Position numbers and translations under genes: made by a program
Shown here: positions 1 through 11,094 of the stretch, in pieces
Layout: every line of letters starts with the position of its first letter
How positions within the stretch are numbered: position 1 is the first letter of the stretch
Assembly (NCBI GenBank): GCA_023091665.1
Contig: JALJCQ010000012.1
Span: 3,534,001 to 3,598,000, forward strand
Length of the DNA: 64,000 bases
Source of the DNA: Pythium myriotylum
Taxonomy: Eukaryota > Oomycota > Peronosporomycetes > Pythiales > Pythiaceae
Direction: 5' to 3'
Notes under the pieces: model-generated
Told to the model about the DNA's origin: nothing
The model's input: the letters and a program-made list of their open reading frames with translations, nothing else
Databases searched by the model: none

Positions 1-841
1 AGAAAGTATTGACGTTCTGTGAAGTCACATCACTCAGCTACTATCGAGCGTGCAACACGAAACTCTCTTTACGCACAACGTGCTCAATGACCAGGCATCA
101 CGAATGGTCAACTTGAGCATCGTGTTGATGCGTTCGCGAACAGCTGTCAATTCGAACTGACGTATGATCGGACGAGAATAAAAACAGGCTTTTAGTATAC
201 TGTCGGCACATTTTGCTTGCGAGGGAGAGTTATACAAGCGCCCCATCCGACGCCTCTAATCTCACACCCCAATGGTGAATGATGCTTTTCTCGCCTTGTT
301 CGCGCGGTACCTTTGTGAAGCCATGAACAAGTTCGTAGTTCGCGATTGCTTTGGTCACGGGTTGGGGCGGGCGCTTCTATTGGCTGCGCGCAGGTGATGC
401 CATCATCTTGTCTGGTGGAGATTCTGCTGAACAAGGCGACTTTATGAAACTGGTGGAAGTTTGATCATGTAAACAATAGTAAAGACACTTTCCGATTCAA
501 AATTGCAAGAGGTCGTCGTGGGGGCCCCCGCTCGCAACTTGGAAAGAGGCACGAGGTTAAACAGGCAAGGCCATCTTGTTAATATGGAGACGTCCTTTGA
601 TACCTGAGAGCAGCCCGCTTCGCTGCGAGGTATCAAGCCCTCGTGATATCGATGGCCATACGTACACAAGATCGCAACATTAGCGACGCCTTCCGGTTGG
701 ATTGAGACTGGTTGCTGCACAAGATATGGTGCGACCACCAACTTCAAAGTTGAAGCTGAGCTCGTATTTTTCACTCGCGGCGGTCTACCAATTATAGCCA
801 ACCAACGGGACGCAGTTGTTTTGACCAATTACATATCGCAC

Positions 842-879
842 CGAACGAGCTGAACGAGCTACGAGCTTGAGCTCGTTCG
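842..879. repeat. Inverted repeat in CTCGT-rich patch
   Basis: Ten-base arms CGAACGAGCT (842-851) and AGCTCGTTCG (870-879) are perfect reverse complements around an 18-nt loop that itself repeats ACGAGCT. More CGAG/CTCG words follow to about 985. Patches of this kind occur in terminal regions of some DNA transposons, but no partner end was found. Confidence 0.5.
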
Positions 880-2029
880 AGTGACCGCCCTGTATTAAAA
901 TTTCGACGAGCTGAGGTTTTTTAACGAGCGCTGCTCGTAGAAAAAACCCGTCTCGTGAAGGAGAGGGCGAGCTGGACTCGTCAATTGCTCGTCCAATCCG
1001 TGACCACAACTCATTACTAGGAAATAAAATAAAAGAACTGCGAATGCTGACTACTTACGGGAAAATAGTTTCGATGGTCAAGTTTACGAAAATCTTGTCA
1101 ACATATTGGATGCAAATGCGAAGCGTCACCCGAACACAGCCTTGGAAATGTTCTTGTAGAACGTCATTTTGTTTCTTATTTGTGGTACTCTTCTACTCTG
1201 TGGAGACTCTTATGTACTGTATCGGGAGACTTCCGGTTTTTAAACAAAGCAAGAAATTTTGAATCGAGTGAGTTGCCGAGATCGTCTTTGACAACTGAAC
1301 CACCAGTCGTAGAACTGTAATATCTGATAAACTATCTCAACGAGAATTGAATTCCAGGTCACCGTTGTAAACTCCGGCCATGTGAATCGCAAAGCCACAA
1401 AGTGACGACGTGACGGATTCCACATATGCCGACAGAAAGTCCATTTGAGAATATCATCCATTTGAGCCTACGGCAAACGAAACCAGACTTAACGCCAAAA
1501 CGAAAACTTTGGATCTGAGCACACCATCGGATAGCTCTTGATCTCGTCTGCCGAATGGTGGTCTCGGATTGTCAAAATTCCAAGTTTGTCCCACAAAATT
1601 TTTGAGCTGACTGAGACGTGTCCAAAACAATTGATTTTTGAGTTTTGAGTTAGGACCCCCCTCGTGTAAAAAAACACCCAAAGATTCCGAATCTGGGCTT
1701 GTTTTCTTCAAATTCCAACTCCTTCATAGTGAAACTGAAGTTCAGCGTGTACATAAAGAACGAGAACTTGATTTTTACTAGTGTTAAACAACAAGTAAAA
1801 ACAAGGCAAACGATATAGAGTAAGTTGGTGGGCAATCAAAACCGGTATCTGAAATGTTTTTATTTTTTTACTTGTTTTATAACTACAGAGTTGAATGGTG
1901 AGTTTTCTTGTCTCGAGTCGTTTCGTACTTTATCGAAGACAAAACTTCAACTCAACATCAACTCGGTGGTGTTAATAAGACCGGTTTCGTTTGCGTGGTC
2001 TCATTTGGCATCAACTGGTTCGCGCAAGA

Positions 2030-2057
2030 GGGGGGGGGGGGGGGGGGGGGGGGGGGG
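2030..2057 (+). repeat. Poly-G tract, 28 nt
   Basis: Uninterrupted run of 28 G on the plus strand. It is the first of four G/C homopolymers of 25-31 nt in this window; the other three lie inside transposable elements. Confidence 0.95.
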
Positions 2058-2143
2058 TCAAAGTTGAAAAAACGCTGCTGTTATTTTGGTTTTGGTGTTG
2101 CTCGAATTTGGGCCCGTTTTCTGCTTATGCATAATTTAGAATC

Positions 2144-2165
2144 AAGCCACCTCCTGAGGTGGCTT
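2144..2165. repeat. Short perfect hairpin
   Basis: Ten-base arms AAGCCACCTC and GAGGTGGCTT are separated by two bases and followed by a T-rich run. It resembles a bacterial terminator, but the context is eukaryotic, so no terminator function is claimed. Confidence 0.6.
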
Positions 2166-2696
2166 AATTTTTAATCACGCAGCTTCCAAATGAGCAATTT
2201 CTGAATTCTTGGGTGTGTTGAAGGCACTCTTCTGAGGGAATCTGCGAGAGGGTATGGGACATCATGAGACACACCGCCAAAGGAAACATGGACGCCGACG
2301 GAGATAGCGGGGGACGCGCCGTGGTATATCTGACGCCTGACGATATTTACACGGTCACGACGTTCATAGATGACCTAGCCAACTCCCGCGCGATCCAAGG
2401 AGAGCCTGGAAAGGCGTAGAACATGCCGCTCGCTTCATATCGGCATGTTTCCTCCCCTCTCGAGGGCGTTTCTCGAAATGTCACTAAGGTATTCCCAAAT
2501 GTTGTTACTATGAATCTAGAATTTTGCGGAAAAATATCAGCAATCAGCAATTTGAACAGCAGTGTGGAAGCTTTGAACCGACTTAGAATTGGGCCAAGGA
2601 CCTGCTCAGTTTCGGGCCGAGCAGCCGCTTGGAATTGTTCGACGATTTCTTAACTTTCACCCCCCTAATATGATTTAACGAGGGCACGATATTTGT

Positions 2697-2736
2697 GCTG
2701 CAACCAACAAGATCAACACGACAAGCCCTCGTTAAA
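2697..2736 (+). repeat. 40-bp direct repeat, 5' end of copia element (LTR remnant)
   Basis: Identical to 7318-7357. Its last 12 bases (GCCCTCGTTAAA) are the reverse complement of 2674-2685, so a 12-bp inverted pair frames the 5' remnant. It probably represents the 3' end of a truncated 5' LTR. The gag ATG follows only five bases later, leaving almost no leader. Confidence 0.75.
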
Positions 2737-2740
2737 GGTT

Positions 2741-3240
2741 ATGAGCCCAACCTCCGCTGACCTCCTCACCGCTGACAACTAATTCCTTTGGGAGTTCACC
2801 CAGCTCATGACGCTCGCCCGCAAGGGAGTCATCGGCCACGTCGAGTCGAAGCCAGAGCCGCAGCAGCTGCAGGACAACAACTGGAAGGCCAAAGATCTCC
2901 GGGCTCTGGATCTGATCGTCAAGAACCTCTCGCCGACGTTCCAGACGATGGTGCGCGAGGCGCAGACGGCGTGGGAGGCGTGGGAGATTCTCCGCGCATT
3001 CTTCGCGCAGCAGAACCTTCACAACCGTGTCCAGTTGCGCAAGGAACTGAGCGACTTTGAACTCGAAGAAGGCGGCAACCTGATGGACCACCTCGTGCGA
3101 TTTGACAAGCTGTGCCTCAAGCTTGTGGCTGTGGGCGAGAAGGTTGGTGACGATGAAAAGCTCGTGGTACTTTTGGGTAGTCTCCCCCAGGAGTATGACG
3201 CGATGCAGAATCATCGAGGCGTCTACTGGCGTGACGCTGC
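2741..3240 (+). pseudogene. copia gag, N-terminal part, broken
   Basis: The frame opens at ATG 2741, hits a TAA at 2780-2782, and continues in the same frame with a typical copia gag region (a UBN2-like segment with a central EAWEILRAFFAQQN stretch and a later LLGSLPQEYDAM motif). Around 3210 the reading frame shifts into the frame that carries the zinc knuckle. Gag would form the cytoplasmic virus-like particle of the element. The stop and frameshift make this copy non-functional. Confidence 0.8.
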
Positions 3241-4790
3241 TAAGTGCGAAGGAAATGCTCCGTCGCGAGTTTGAGACCCTGCGGCGACGTGAGAAGAAGG
3301 ATATGGCGCTGAAGGTGGCGGCCCCGCAGTCTCGCGGTGGGGCACGCAAGCAGCAACGCGGCCATGGAAACGGCAAGAAACAAGTCAAGGGAGGCGGCAG
3401 TGCAAACGGTCCGTTCCGTGGCAAGTGCTACTTGTGCAAGCAGGCCGGTCACAAGCAAACTAACTGCTCCCAGAAGGCCGAGAAGAACGGTGATGAGTTT
3501 GTATTCACGGTGACGGATGAACAACCCGGCGATGAGAAGATGACATGGCTCCTGGACAGCGCAGCGAGCTCGCACATGTCTGGTGATTTTGGTGACTTTG
3601 TCGAGTATCAAGATTTGCCCGCTCCACTTTGGATGACGGTAGCCAATGGGCAGCGACTCAGTGTTAGGGGTCGTGGTAGTGTCCAGTTTGTATTGGACTA
3701 CGGCAAGACGATGAAATTGACGGACGTTCTGTTCGTACCCGAGCTCGACAGCAAGCTCATCTCGGTCCCGGCGCTCACGACTAGAGGCGTCGCAGTTGTC
3801 CAATTTGAACGCAGTCGTGCTCGCATCATGGTCCATGGATCCGTCGTGGCCACTATACCCAAGGTCGGCAAGCTCTTTGTGTGGCGAGTCGCTCGGCCGT
3901 CCGGTGCCGAGGCCAACAGTGCGGTTGTGCGGATGCCCACACAGCCAGGATTCATGCTGTGGCATGCTAGGCTTGGTCACGCATCTCGTGCTCGCATGAA
4001 TGAGGCAGCCAACGCATGCGATGACCATCCATCGTACGATGATAACGATGGTGATGCTGGGGTCTGCGGTGGGTGTGCACTTGGCAAGATGACGACCGGT
4101 CCATTTGCCCACACGTCCGGAAGTGAGGTGAAGACCAGTATGCCCTTTGAGTTGGTCCACAGTGACGTGATGGGGCCCATCAAGCCTCCGTCGAAGGGTG
4201 GTGCCAAGTTTATTGTGACTTTCATTGACGACTACTCGAGGATGCTGTATGTGTACACGATCAAGGCGAAATCCGAGGTGTTCCAGAGATTCAAGGAGTT
4301 TTTGGCCAAGATCCTGACGCAATATGGCATTCGCGTCCGGTGCCTTTGGTCGGATAATGGAGGCGAGTACACAAGCAAGCGCTTCAACCAGCTTTGTGCC
4401 ACTGCCGACATCATCCACCAGACGTCCGCGCCGTACTCTCCGCAACAGAACGGCTTGGCGGAACGGATAAACCGCACGCTCGCCGAAGGCGCTCGATCAA
4501 TGATGCATTACATGAATGTGGATCGTGTGTGGTGGGTCTGCGCTATGCTTGCCATCGCACACATCCTCAATCGTACCCCCAACTCGGCTTGGCCCGACAC
4601 ATGCCCAGTGGAGATTTTGGATGGCATTCGACCGGTACTCGACTATTTGCATGTCTTCGGGTCCGAGGGTTTCTACCGTGTCGACGACAGCAAGCGCACA
4701 AAGTCGACGCCAAAGCACATCGGTGCCTGTCCTCGGCTTACATTGTTTGTGATCTCGAAGACGAACGCATCGTCACGACGCGTACGGTAG
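3210..4790 (+). pseudogene. copia gag C-terminus, protease and integrase
   Basis: Domains in order are: CCHC zinc knuckle (CX2CX4HX4C, about 3426-3467), aspartic protease with LLDSAASSHM (about 3550), GAG-pre-integrase with LWHARLGH and CGGC (about 3958-4093), and a DDE integrase core with HSDVMGP, SDNGGEY and QQNGLAERIN. These process the polyprotein and insert cDNA. The frame ends at a TAG (4788-4790). Homology moves to another frame near 4712 for the integrase/RT connection (DLEDERIVTTRTVVLDE) and back near 4.8 kb, so it is a pseudogene in its present form. Confidence 0.88.
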
Positions 4791-4796
4791 TGCTCG

Positions 4797-7037
4797 ATGA
4801 ACGCCCGCCGTCGTCATATCGCACGCTTGTCTAAGTCGATGGCGCTCTCGACGTTGCTACTGCTCCTGGTGATCGCGACCGTGACAACGACTGGCCACCC
4901 GCGACTGTCCCACCAACCGCAAGAGATGGAAGTCGACAATAATGACGATGGTGACGTCGACATGGAGGCGGACACGAACACGGGTCGTCAGGGTGCCACT
5001 CACGATGTTCCTACTGCCATTGTACCGCTTGCGGGGGGACGTGGTGGGACGCAGAGCTCCAACGGTACTCAAGTCGCTGTGCGTGCTCGTCCAAGTGGTC
5101 CAAGTCGTGGTCCAAGTGGTCCAAGTCTCGCGACGTCGTCGTACGACCCTCTTCCACCGCCTCGGATGCGTGCTCTCGAAGGTACCCAGTATAGTGATGC
5201 CAGTCTTGTACCGTCGCACCGCTTGGTTGGTGATCGTATGGTGTTTTCCGGCGGTGGCTCTGCCCGTCCACGCTCACTCATGAACGAACGGCGCCACCTC
5301 CTGAGTGATGTACCGGCTTTGGATGACGTCAGCCACCAAGGTCGCGATGTTCTACGTCTCACTGCTGCAGTCTCTTCGCCCGATGATACGGACGACGCTG
5401 AGCGCGATAACAAGCGTCAGCGGCTTGATGACTGTGAAATTTTTCTCGCTGCCAATGAAGTGCCGAGCACGTATACGGAGGCCATGGCTTCGTCTGAAGC
5501 TGAGCAGTGGAAAGAAGCCATCCGCCCTAAGATTCGTGCCCATGTACGAAACCATACATGGGACATTGTAGCACGACCGCGCGGCGCCAAGGTGATCGGA
5601 TCGAAATCGGTGTTTGCACGCAAGTATGATGAAAATGGAAACGTCCTCCGCCACAAGGCTCGCTTGGTAGCGCAAGGATTTCGGCAGACGCAGGGCGTCG
5701 ACTATTTCCACACGCACTCGCCAGTCACCAGCATCGGCACCATCCGTGTGCTCTTATCGGTGTGCTACAGCATGAGATTGAAGATCAAGCAGTTCGATGT
5801 CGAGACCGCGTTCCTCAATGGGGACCTGGAAGAGACCGTCGGAGTCTGTGTCGACGAGAACAAGGTGTGTGTGCTTCGTCGTAGCCTTTATGGTCTCAAG
5901 CAGGCGGCAGCTGTATGGTACAAGACAATTCGCGCCGTGTTTTTGGCCATGGGCTTTGCTCGATGTCGAGCGGACCTGTGTCTGTTCGTACGGCACCACC
6001 GCGACGACGATGACGGCGCAAGCGGATCGACGGTGCTCGTGGTGCTGTATGTTGATGATCTCCTCGTTGGGTGCGAGCGTGATGAAGACGCAGATGATAT
6101 CAGTCGAAGCCTCAGTGAACACTTCACGTTGAAGCCACTTGGTGACGCCCACTTTGTGTTGGGCATGGAAGTCGACTATGACAGGAAGAAGGGGGGCCTG
6201 TCTTTGAAGCAGAAGCAGTTTATCACAAAGATGGCCACTAAATTCGGCTGCGACGACGCTCACGCGGTTCGCAATTCCATGGTAATCGGCCAAGGCCTCA
6301 TGCCGGGCAATGAGCACGATGTCATCGGAGACAAGACCAAGTTTCGAGAGCTCGTGGGCTCCCTGCTCTACATCGCGAACGCGACGCGTCCAGACATCGC
6401 GGTGTCACTTTCCATGCTGTCGCAGTATCTTGATTGTCCGCGCGCGATGCATCTGCGCGCAGCCAAGCGCATCCTGTGCTAACTGAAGGGTACACAAAAC
6501 CACGGCATCAGATACATGAGATCGACGGACAACTCGATGGTGTTGCGCTCGTACTGTGATGCCAACTGGAGCGGCGACAAAGCGACTCGTCGTTCGACCT
6601 CTGGTGTGCTGGTGTTGCTCGGCGGTGGCCCCATTATCTACAAGAGCAAACGTCAGTCGACCGTCGCGCTTTCGTCCGCAGAAGCAGAGTACATGGCACT
6701 CGCCTTGGCGACTCAAGAGATTGCGTGGCTTCGTTTCTTGCTTGCGGAGAGAGGTCTAAACGCGCGCGGCCCGTCGACGATTCTACTTGACAATAAGGCG
6801 GCGATCAGCATGGCGACAAACCAAGGATACACGCCGCGCGTCAAGCATACCGACTTGCGCGCGCACTTCGTCCGTGACCAAGTCGAGCAAGGCGCCATTG
6901 CCCTCAAGCACGTACCAACCGAGGACCAGCTTGCGGACTACTTGACGAAGCCCGTACCGACGCCGAGACTGGTTGCTCTTCGTGAAGCGAGCGGCGTTCT
7001 CGAATCTGCGCCAGTTGAGGGGGAGTGTCGCGAGTGA
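4797..7037 (+). pseudogene. copia reverse transcriptase and RNase H
   Basis: The RVT_2-type RT shows KARLVAQGF, FDVETAFLNGDLEE, RSLYGLKQAAAVWY and the catalytic LYVDD (about 6048-6060). The RNase H segment shows YCDANWSGD, SSAEAEYMAL and LTKPVP. A TAA at 6480-6482 separates RT from RNase H at a normally continuous position, while the frame is otherwise open to 7037. The N-terminal 200 residues are low-complexity linker. The protein would copy the element RNA into cDNA; this copy cannot make the full polyprotein. Confidence 0.9.
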
Positions 7038-7357
7038 TTACGCCAGTTTTTACATTGGTGTGGCACGGTGTGGTGCGTCAACTGGCGACTCGAGTCAGAA
7101 TGTTGGTCGTGTTCTGGAAACTTCGAGTCAGACAGCAACCTGACCGAGTGGCCGTGGGTGACGTGTGCATGAGGAGTGTGACAAGCTTCTAGACACGTTC
7201 TAGAAGCTGCCTTTGCATACAAATTGCATATCAGTGAGGAATGAAACAGAAACACAGAGAGAGCAGCAGTAGTGTGTTAAAAGGCCTTTGGCCTGGTAAG
7301 CTCACTTTTCAGTTTGCGCTGCAACCAACAAGATCAACACGACAAGCCCTCGTTAAA
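7026..7357 (+). repeat. Putative 3' LTR of the copia element
   Basis: It starts with TGTCGCG directly after the polypurine tract GAGGGGGAG and ends with the 40-bp repeat shared with the 5' end. It is about 332 bp long. Only its last 40 bp are found upstream, so the 5' copy was deleted or the annotated start is a recombination product. No target-site duplication was found. Confidence 0.55.
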
Positions 7358-7597
7358 ATATTAAGCCTGCGATTAGACTGTAGTCTCATGTAATGCTTTC
7401 CACGACAACCACCACAGCCTTGATGCGAGAGTGCCGCATATGATGTTTGGTGCTTACTTCGTGATCGGGCTTTGTTACATGCGGGAACCTCCATTGTCAG
7501 TCTTTTGAGGGACGAACTATCGGCTGGCACGGACTTGTGGGACAACCCGCCCCCAAATTCCCATGACTGAACTCGTGATCGCCAGTCATTTGCATCA

Positions 7598-8804
7598 GTG
7601 TTGAAAATCACAATGGAAAATAGGGGATCTGCATCCCAGATGTCAGAGGTTACGCTTTCTCTGCGAGATCGCGTCGCTGCAGTGCGAGCGAACACGATCT
7701 CCGAAGGATCCCGGCGATCTTATCGAGCATCTTGGTCTCGCTTCCTCAATTGGTTGCGGGACAACAAGCCCGACCTTGTGAGTGACGAGTTCGCTGTACA
7801 TGTCCAAAGTTACGAGGAGGCCGGCAACGCAACGTTCTCGCCTCCTTGATGCACCACCACGACTATCTGTTGGCGATTCTTGGTGCTACACACCCACTCT
7901 TCCGCAGCCCTCTCTACCAAGACACCAACCTTTTGGAGCAACTTCGCGACCGTGTCTTGGTCGGCGTTGGTGAGGATCAATCTCAGCGAGCCACAGGCAT
8001 CCCACCCCACTGTGCGATGCTTGAGAAGCTACAATCGCTCGCTGAGGCTGTTCATCGTGTCGATGTGACCATGGCTGACCGCTTGGTTGAGCGTGTCCGC
8101 GAGGTGATCAGCGCAAGCAGTGCGATCAACAGTTCGATTATTCGCGACGCCGTCACTGCGTCTTTGGAAGCGTATGGGCTACCAGCTTTGCTAAATCGAC
8201 TGCATCAACAAGCAACAGAGCGAGGACGATGTTGGCGATGGCCCCGTTCTCGATCAGGTGGTCGAACAACTCGCCTTCCGACGCGAGCTCCTGGACAATG
8301 TACCAACGACTATCGCTCTCGAAAACTGCGCGCAGTTGCATGATGTTGGGGTGATGGCTCGCTGTGCGAAGTACATCGACTTCAGTCCAGAACTCGCGCG
8401 CGGGCTTTCTCTACGACTGGCAAGGGCGATTCCGTCGACTACCAGAGAACTTCGTCTTTCCTGACTGCACTCCACGTCAAATGTGGATATTGTGAACATG
8501 CGGCAGCAGCACTGCCAAACTCCCTCCCCTTCGCTATGTACAGTAAAGTGATTTGTGTTCATCAAACGCTCGCAAGCGCCTCAGTGATCTGCGCTTCCTA
8601 ATGCATCGTATCGAGGCTGCGGTGGCGAGTGCACTGGAGTGGACTCCACGTCGTTGTGGTGTGACTGATGCTTGTTCTGTTTACGATCGTGTCTCAACAG
8701 TGATCGATCTACCTGTCCAGACACGACGCGGCCGCAAACGTCGCAACACGCAGATGAGTTGGCGTAGTGTAGCTAATGAGCTCCGAGTCGCCTTGAGGCC
8801 ATGA
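7598..8804 (+). pseudogene. Crypton-type tyrosine recombinase remnant, catalytic core missing
   Basis: The 5' frame encodes a core-binding (SAM-like) segment, TISEGSRRSYRASWSRFLNW, as at the N-terminus of tyrosine recombinases. It stops at 7849. From 7846 another frame encodes a tail (HHHDYLLAILGATHPLF then TGIPPHCAMLEKL), and from about 8410 a third frame encodes GRFRRLPENFVFPDCTPRQMW and RKRLSDLRFLMHRIE. From family knowledge these tails sit downstream of the catalytic domain in oomycete Crypton-like proteins and include a GCR1_C-like region. The R-H-R-Y catalytic region that should lie between is absent, and several stops and frame changes occur. Recognition is by motif memory, not by a search. 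Confidence 0.55.
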
Positions 8805-9123
8805 GACCACACTAGGTAACTACACTAAGTGCATAATACACGTTGATGTTTTGACGGACATGTATTGGTTACACTTGTGGTTACACTCTAAAACGTAACT
8901 TCCCCATTGGTCCCCCAAATTCTGTGCAACAGTCATCATGACGACAATGATGAAGGTGAGGTTCTTCGAGCGCGATAAATATACTTTGTAGCTGGTGGTC
9001 GATGTATTCTTTCTTTACGGTGGTTCATCAATCCACCACCCTACCACTCAGGCTCCCTGTGGACTTTTTGATTTGATTCGTGTGACGCCTATTGGTTTGC
9101 TCATATAGAAACCTATAGCGGGT
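8805..9123. other. Intergenic, nothing recognised
   Basis: No ORF, repeat or RNA signature supported. A GAYGAYGAAGGTGARG-like stretch at about 8945 resembles one at about 14325. Confidence 0.5.
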
Positions 9124-9804
9124 TCAAAGACCAGTGACTAGCAAGCTAGCGAGTAAAAGGGCAGACATTCCGGCAGAGTGTCTGTCGAGTGATGGCGATA
9201 GCAGTGGTGGGCCTCTCTCTGGGGCTACGCGACCTTGTTTGCTTGCCAGGAGACTACAGGATGCAGTCGAGTGGGTTGATCGTGGCGTAGTCGTTGCGGA
9301 GCCGAGCAACGACCACGATCGGTAAACTCCTCCGTGCCCTTTGCAGGGCCCTGTCGAGGTGCTGAATGTCGGTGAGCAGTCGACGACACTTCGTTCGTTC
9401 ACTCCGATCCCATCGACGAAGTCGAGGGATGTCTTCTCCAGCTCGTCCACACGGATGTAGCGAGCTTCTGGTACCGGTCGAGCCTCACGGCTCGCCAGCG
9501 TCTTGCGGGTCGACGGCTTCCGTCGGACCCTGAGCGCGGCCTTCGTGTCGTGGAGCGCGGCAGCCTTGCTGGAACTTGCCCCTGGGCCTAGCGCACCTGA
9601 TGGCGCGCCGGCGACTTGAGCACGGACGCTCTGGGCGTCGCGTGCGACTTGTGCCCGAGCTCGCGGCCTTCGTCGATCCTCGTCGAGCTCGCCGACGGCT
9701 GCCACGCGTCCGCCAATGAAGGCGAGTTCCCTTGGACGCGTGGCAGCTGACGGCGAGGGAACCAGATGGCCCGAGGAGTGATGGTCTTGAGCAGGAGCTT
9801 GCAA
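9124..9804 (-). CDS. Hypothetical ORF, 226 codons, uncertain
   Basis: GC-rich open frame with no recognised domain. The middle is basic (KAALRVRRKPSTRKTLAS) and includes RYIRVDELEKTSLDFVDG, which reads more like real protein than the flanks. The N-terminal third overlaps a 24-bp inverted repeat (9688-9757), which lowers the case for coding. It abuts the end of the duplicated lipocalin upstream arm at 9818, so it may be unrelated sequence at a duplication breakpoint. Could be a spurious ORF in GC-rich DNA. Confidence 0.25.
   Translation of the reverse strand: MQAPAQDHHSSGHLVPSPSAATRPRELAFIGGRVAAVGELDEDRRRPRARAQVARDAQSVRAQVAGAPSGALGPGASSSKAAALHDTKAALRVRRKPSTRKTLASREARPVPEARYIRVDELEKTSLDFVDGIGVNERSVVDCSPTFSTSTGPCKGHGGVYRSWSLLGSATTTPRSTHSTASCSLLASKQGRVAPERGPPLLSPSLDRHSAGMSALLLASLLVTGL
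9688..9757. repeat. 24-bp inverted repeat
   Basis: Arms 9688-9711 and 9734-9757 are reverse complements with two mismatches around a 22-nt loop. The core is CTGCCACGCGTCC. Lies inside the uncertain ORF 9124-9804. Confidence 0.75.
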
Positions 9805-9817
9805 ATTGGGAACTTTT

Positions 9818-11094
9818 GGAATGAGTGAGGGATGGGACGTCCAGCGCTATGGGCCGTCCTGGGCACGACAGTTGTCTCGGCGAGCCGCATCAGACGCGGC
9901 ATCGGACGCGGCATCGGGAGCGGCATCGGGAGCGGCACTAGCCTGTCGTGGGTCGTGTTCAAGTTCGACGTTGAAGGCAGTCCAGAGTAGTTCCCTCCGT
10001 ACCTTCCGTATCCTCCGAGCGACTAGAATCTGCTGTTGGCTGTTGGTGCCAGGGCGTATTCGTTGAGTCCGATGTACCGCTTACCTGGGTGAGCGAGGGT
10101 GGGCCCTGTGTGCTGTGGCCGAGGCTGGAGGTGGGAAGGTGCGAAGGGTGCGTCGGCCGTTCCATCCTAATATCCCATGGAGTTCCATGTAACCCATTGG
10201 GTTTGTGGTGGTCTTTGATAGACAACTTCGGTAGGCCGTTTGACAAACGATGGGGTGTTGTTGGATTGGAAGAACGAATGATTCGCATCTGCGCCGTCCT
10301 CCGATTGATCGTGTGTGCTTGGACGGAGTGAACGGAGCGGCTGTTCCACATTCTTCTGTACGAATTTGTTTACGAAGCCAACTTGTGTACTTCCGGTGTC
10401 ATAAGAAGACGGTCCGGTCCACATGCGAAAGGCAACACACAATACCGAACAAGCCTCGGGGAGCGGCCATCCAGCCGTCGAGACAGCCCAGTCGGCCAGA
10501 GAGCCCAGTTGGCCAGAGAGCCCAGTCGGTCAGAGAGCCCAGTCGGCCGTCTCCGAGCGATCCTGGTTTCCAACTGGTATTGGTGCGCTCGGGATAGTCT
10601 CGTGAAGTTGGACAGGAACTTGATCCGGTTGATTCGATCGCGGTCCAACCACGAGTTGACGGCGCTGAATATGTGGTGTGTAGATGCGAATGGGTATGTA
10701 TCGAAGCAAGCCCAAGTGGCTATAATCCAGTGCGATGGGTTCCGTTCCCTTCCGTTCCCTTCCGCTCTCTTCCGTTCGACTCCATTCCACTCGATTGCTT
10801 CGTCACTGCCGCCACCAACTGTGGCGGTAGAAAATCGAATCCCTTGGACAGTCTTGCCGACGGGTTACGACTATGTGGTTGTCCCGACGCGACGGGGGAG
10901 AATGTGTAGGTCATATAATGTTTCCACTCTGACAGACCGATCGCTTGTGTCCCAAAAAAGCAAATGACGAAACCGAAATGGGGTAACCGGCACTGGGGGC
11001 GTCACCGGCATTATCACCGGCACAAGCGTCGATGCCCGCGATTGTTATTGTGTGGGGGCAAGTCAGCGAACACTGCGACCATGTGTGTGTGTGT
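9818..11094 (-). repeat. Inverted-repeat arm A: orphan copy of lipocalin upstream region
   Basis: Reverse complement of arm B (position x pairs with 22875-x). About 1.28 kb is near-identical, including tandem blocks of CAGTCGGCCAGAGAGCC type and a TTCCGTTCCC-type run. Homology stops at 9818, inside the core promoter: the Inr TCATTCC is kept but the FPR and the gene are not. It is therefore a promoter arm without a gene. Confidence 0.9.

Larger units (their letters stand above)
1..2673. other. Gene-poor AT-rich stretch, no recognisable gene
   Basis: Only short overlapping open frames (none above about 130 codons) are present, with no recognisable domain, no consistent codon bias and no splice pattern that joins them. 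The stretch holds a CTCGT-rich self-complementary patch near 840-985, a 28-nt poly-G tract and a short perfect hairpin. It could be decayed transposon DNA or plain intergenic sequence. Confidence 0.5.
2674..7357 (+). mobile_element. Ty1/copia LTR retrotransposon, degenerate
   Basis: The pol domain order is protease, integrase, reverse transcriptase, RNase H, which is diagnostic of Ty1/copia (integrase precedes RT). A 40-bp identical direct repeat closes both ends (2697-2736 and 7318-7357). The 3' end has a purine-rich tract GAGGGGGAG followed by TGTCGCG, the expected start of a 3' LTR. The 5' LTR is almost entirely missing. Coding capacity is destroyed by two TAA codons (2780, 6480) and at least three frame changes (near 3.21, 4.71 and 4.8 kb). 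Confidence 0.88.

Noticed and set aside
2144..2165. Rho-independent terminator
   Set aside because: Hairpin plus T-rich run looks like one, but the sequence is eukaryotic nuclear DNA.
3240..4445. 401-codon open frame on the minus strand
   Set aside because: Antisense shadow of the copia integrase region, no domain of its own.
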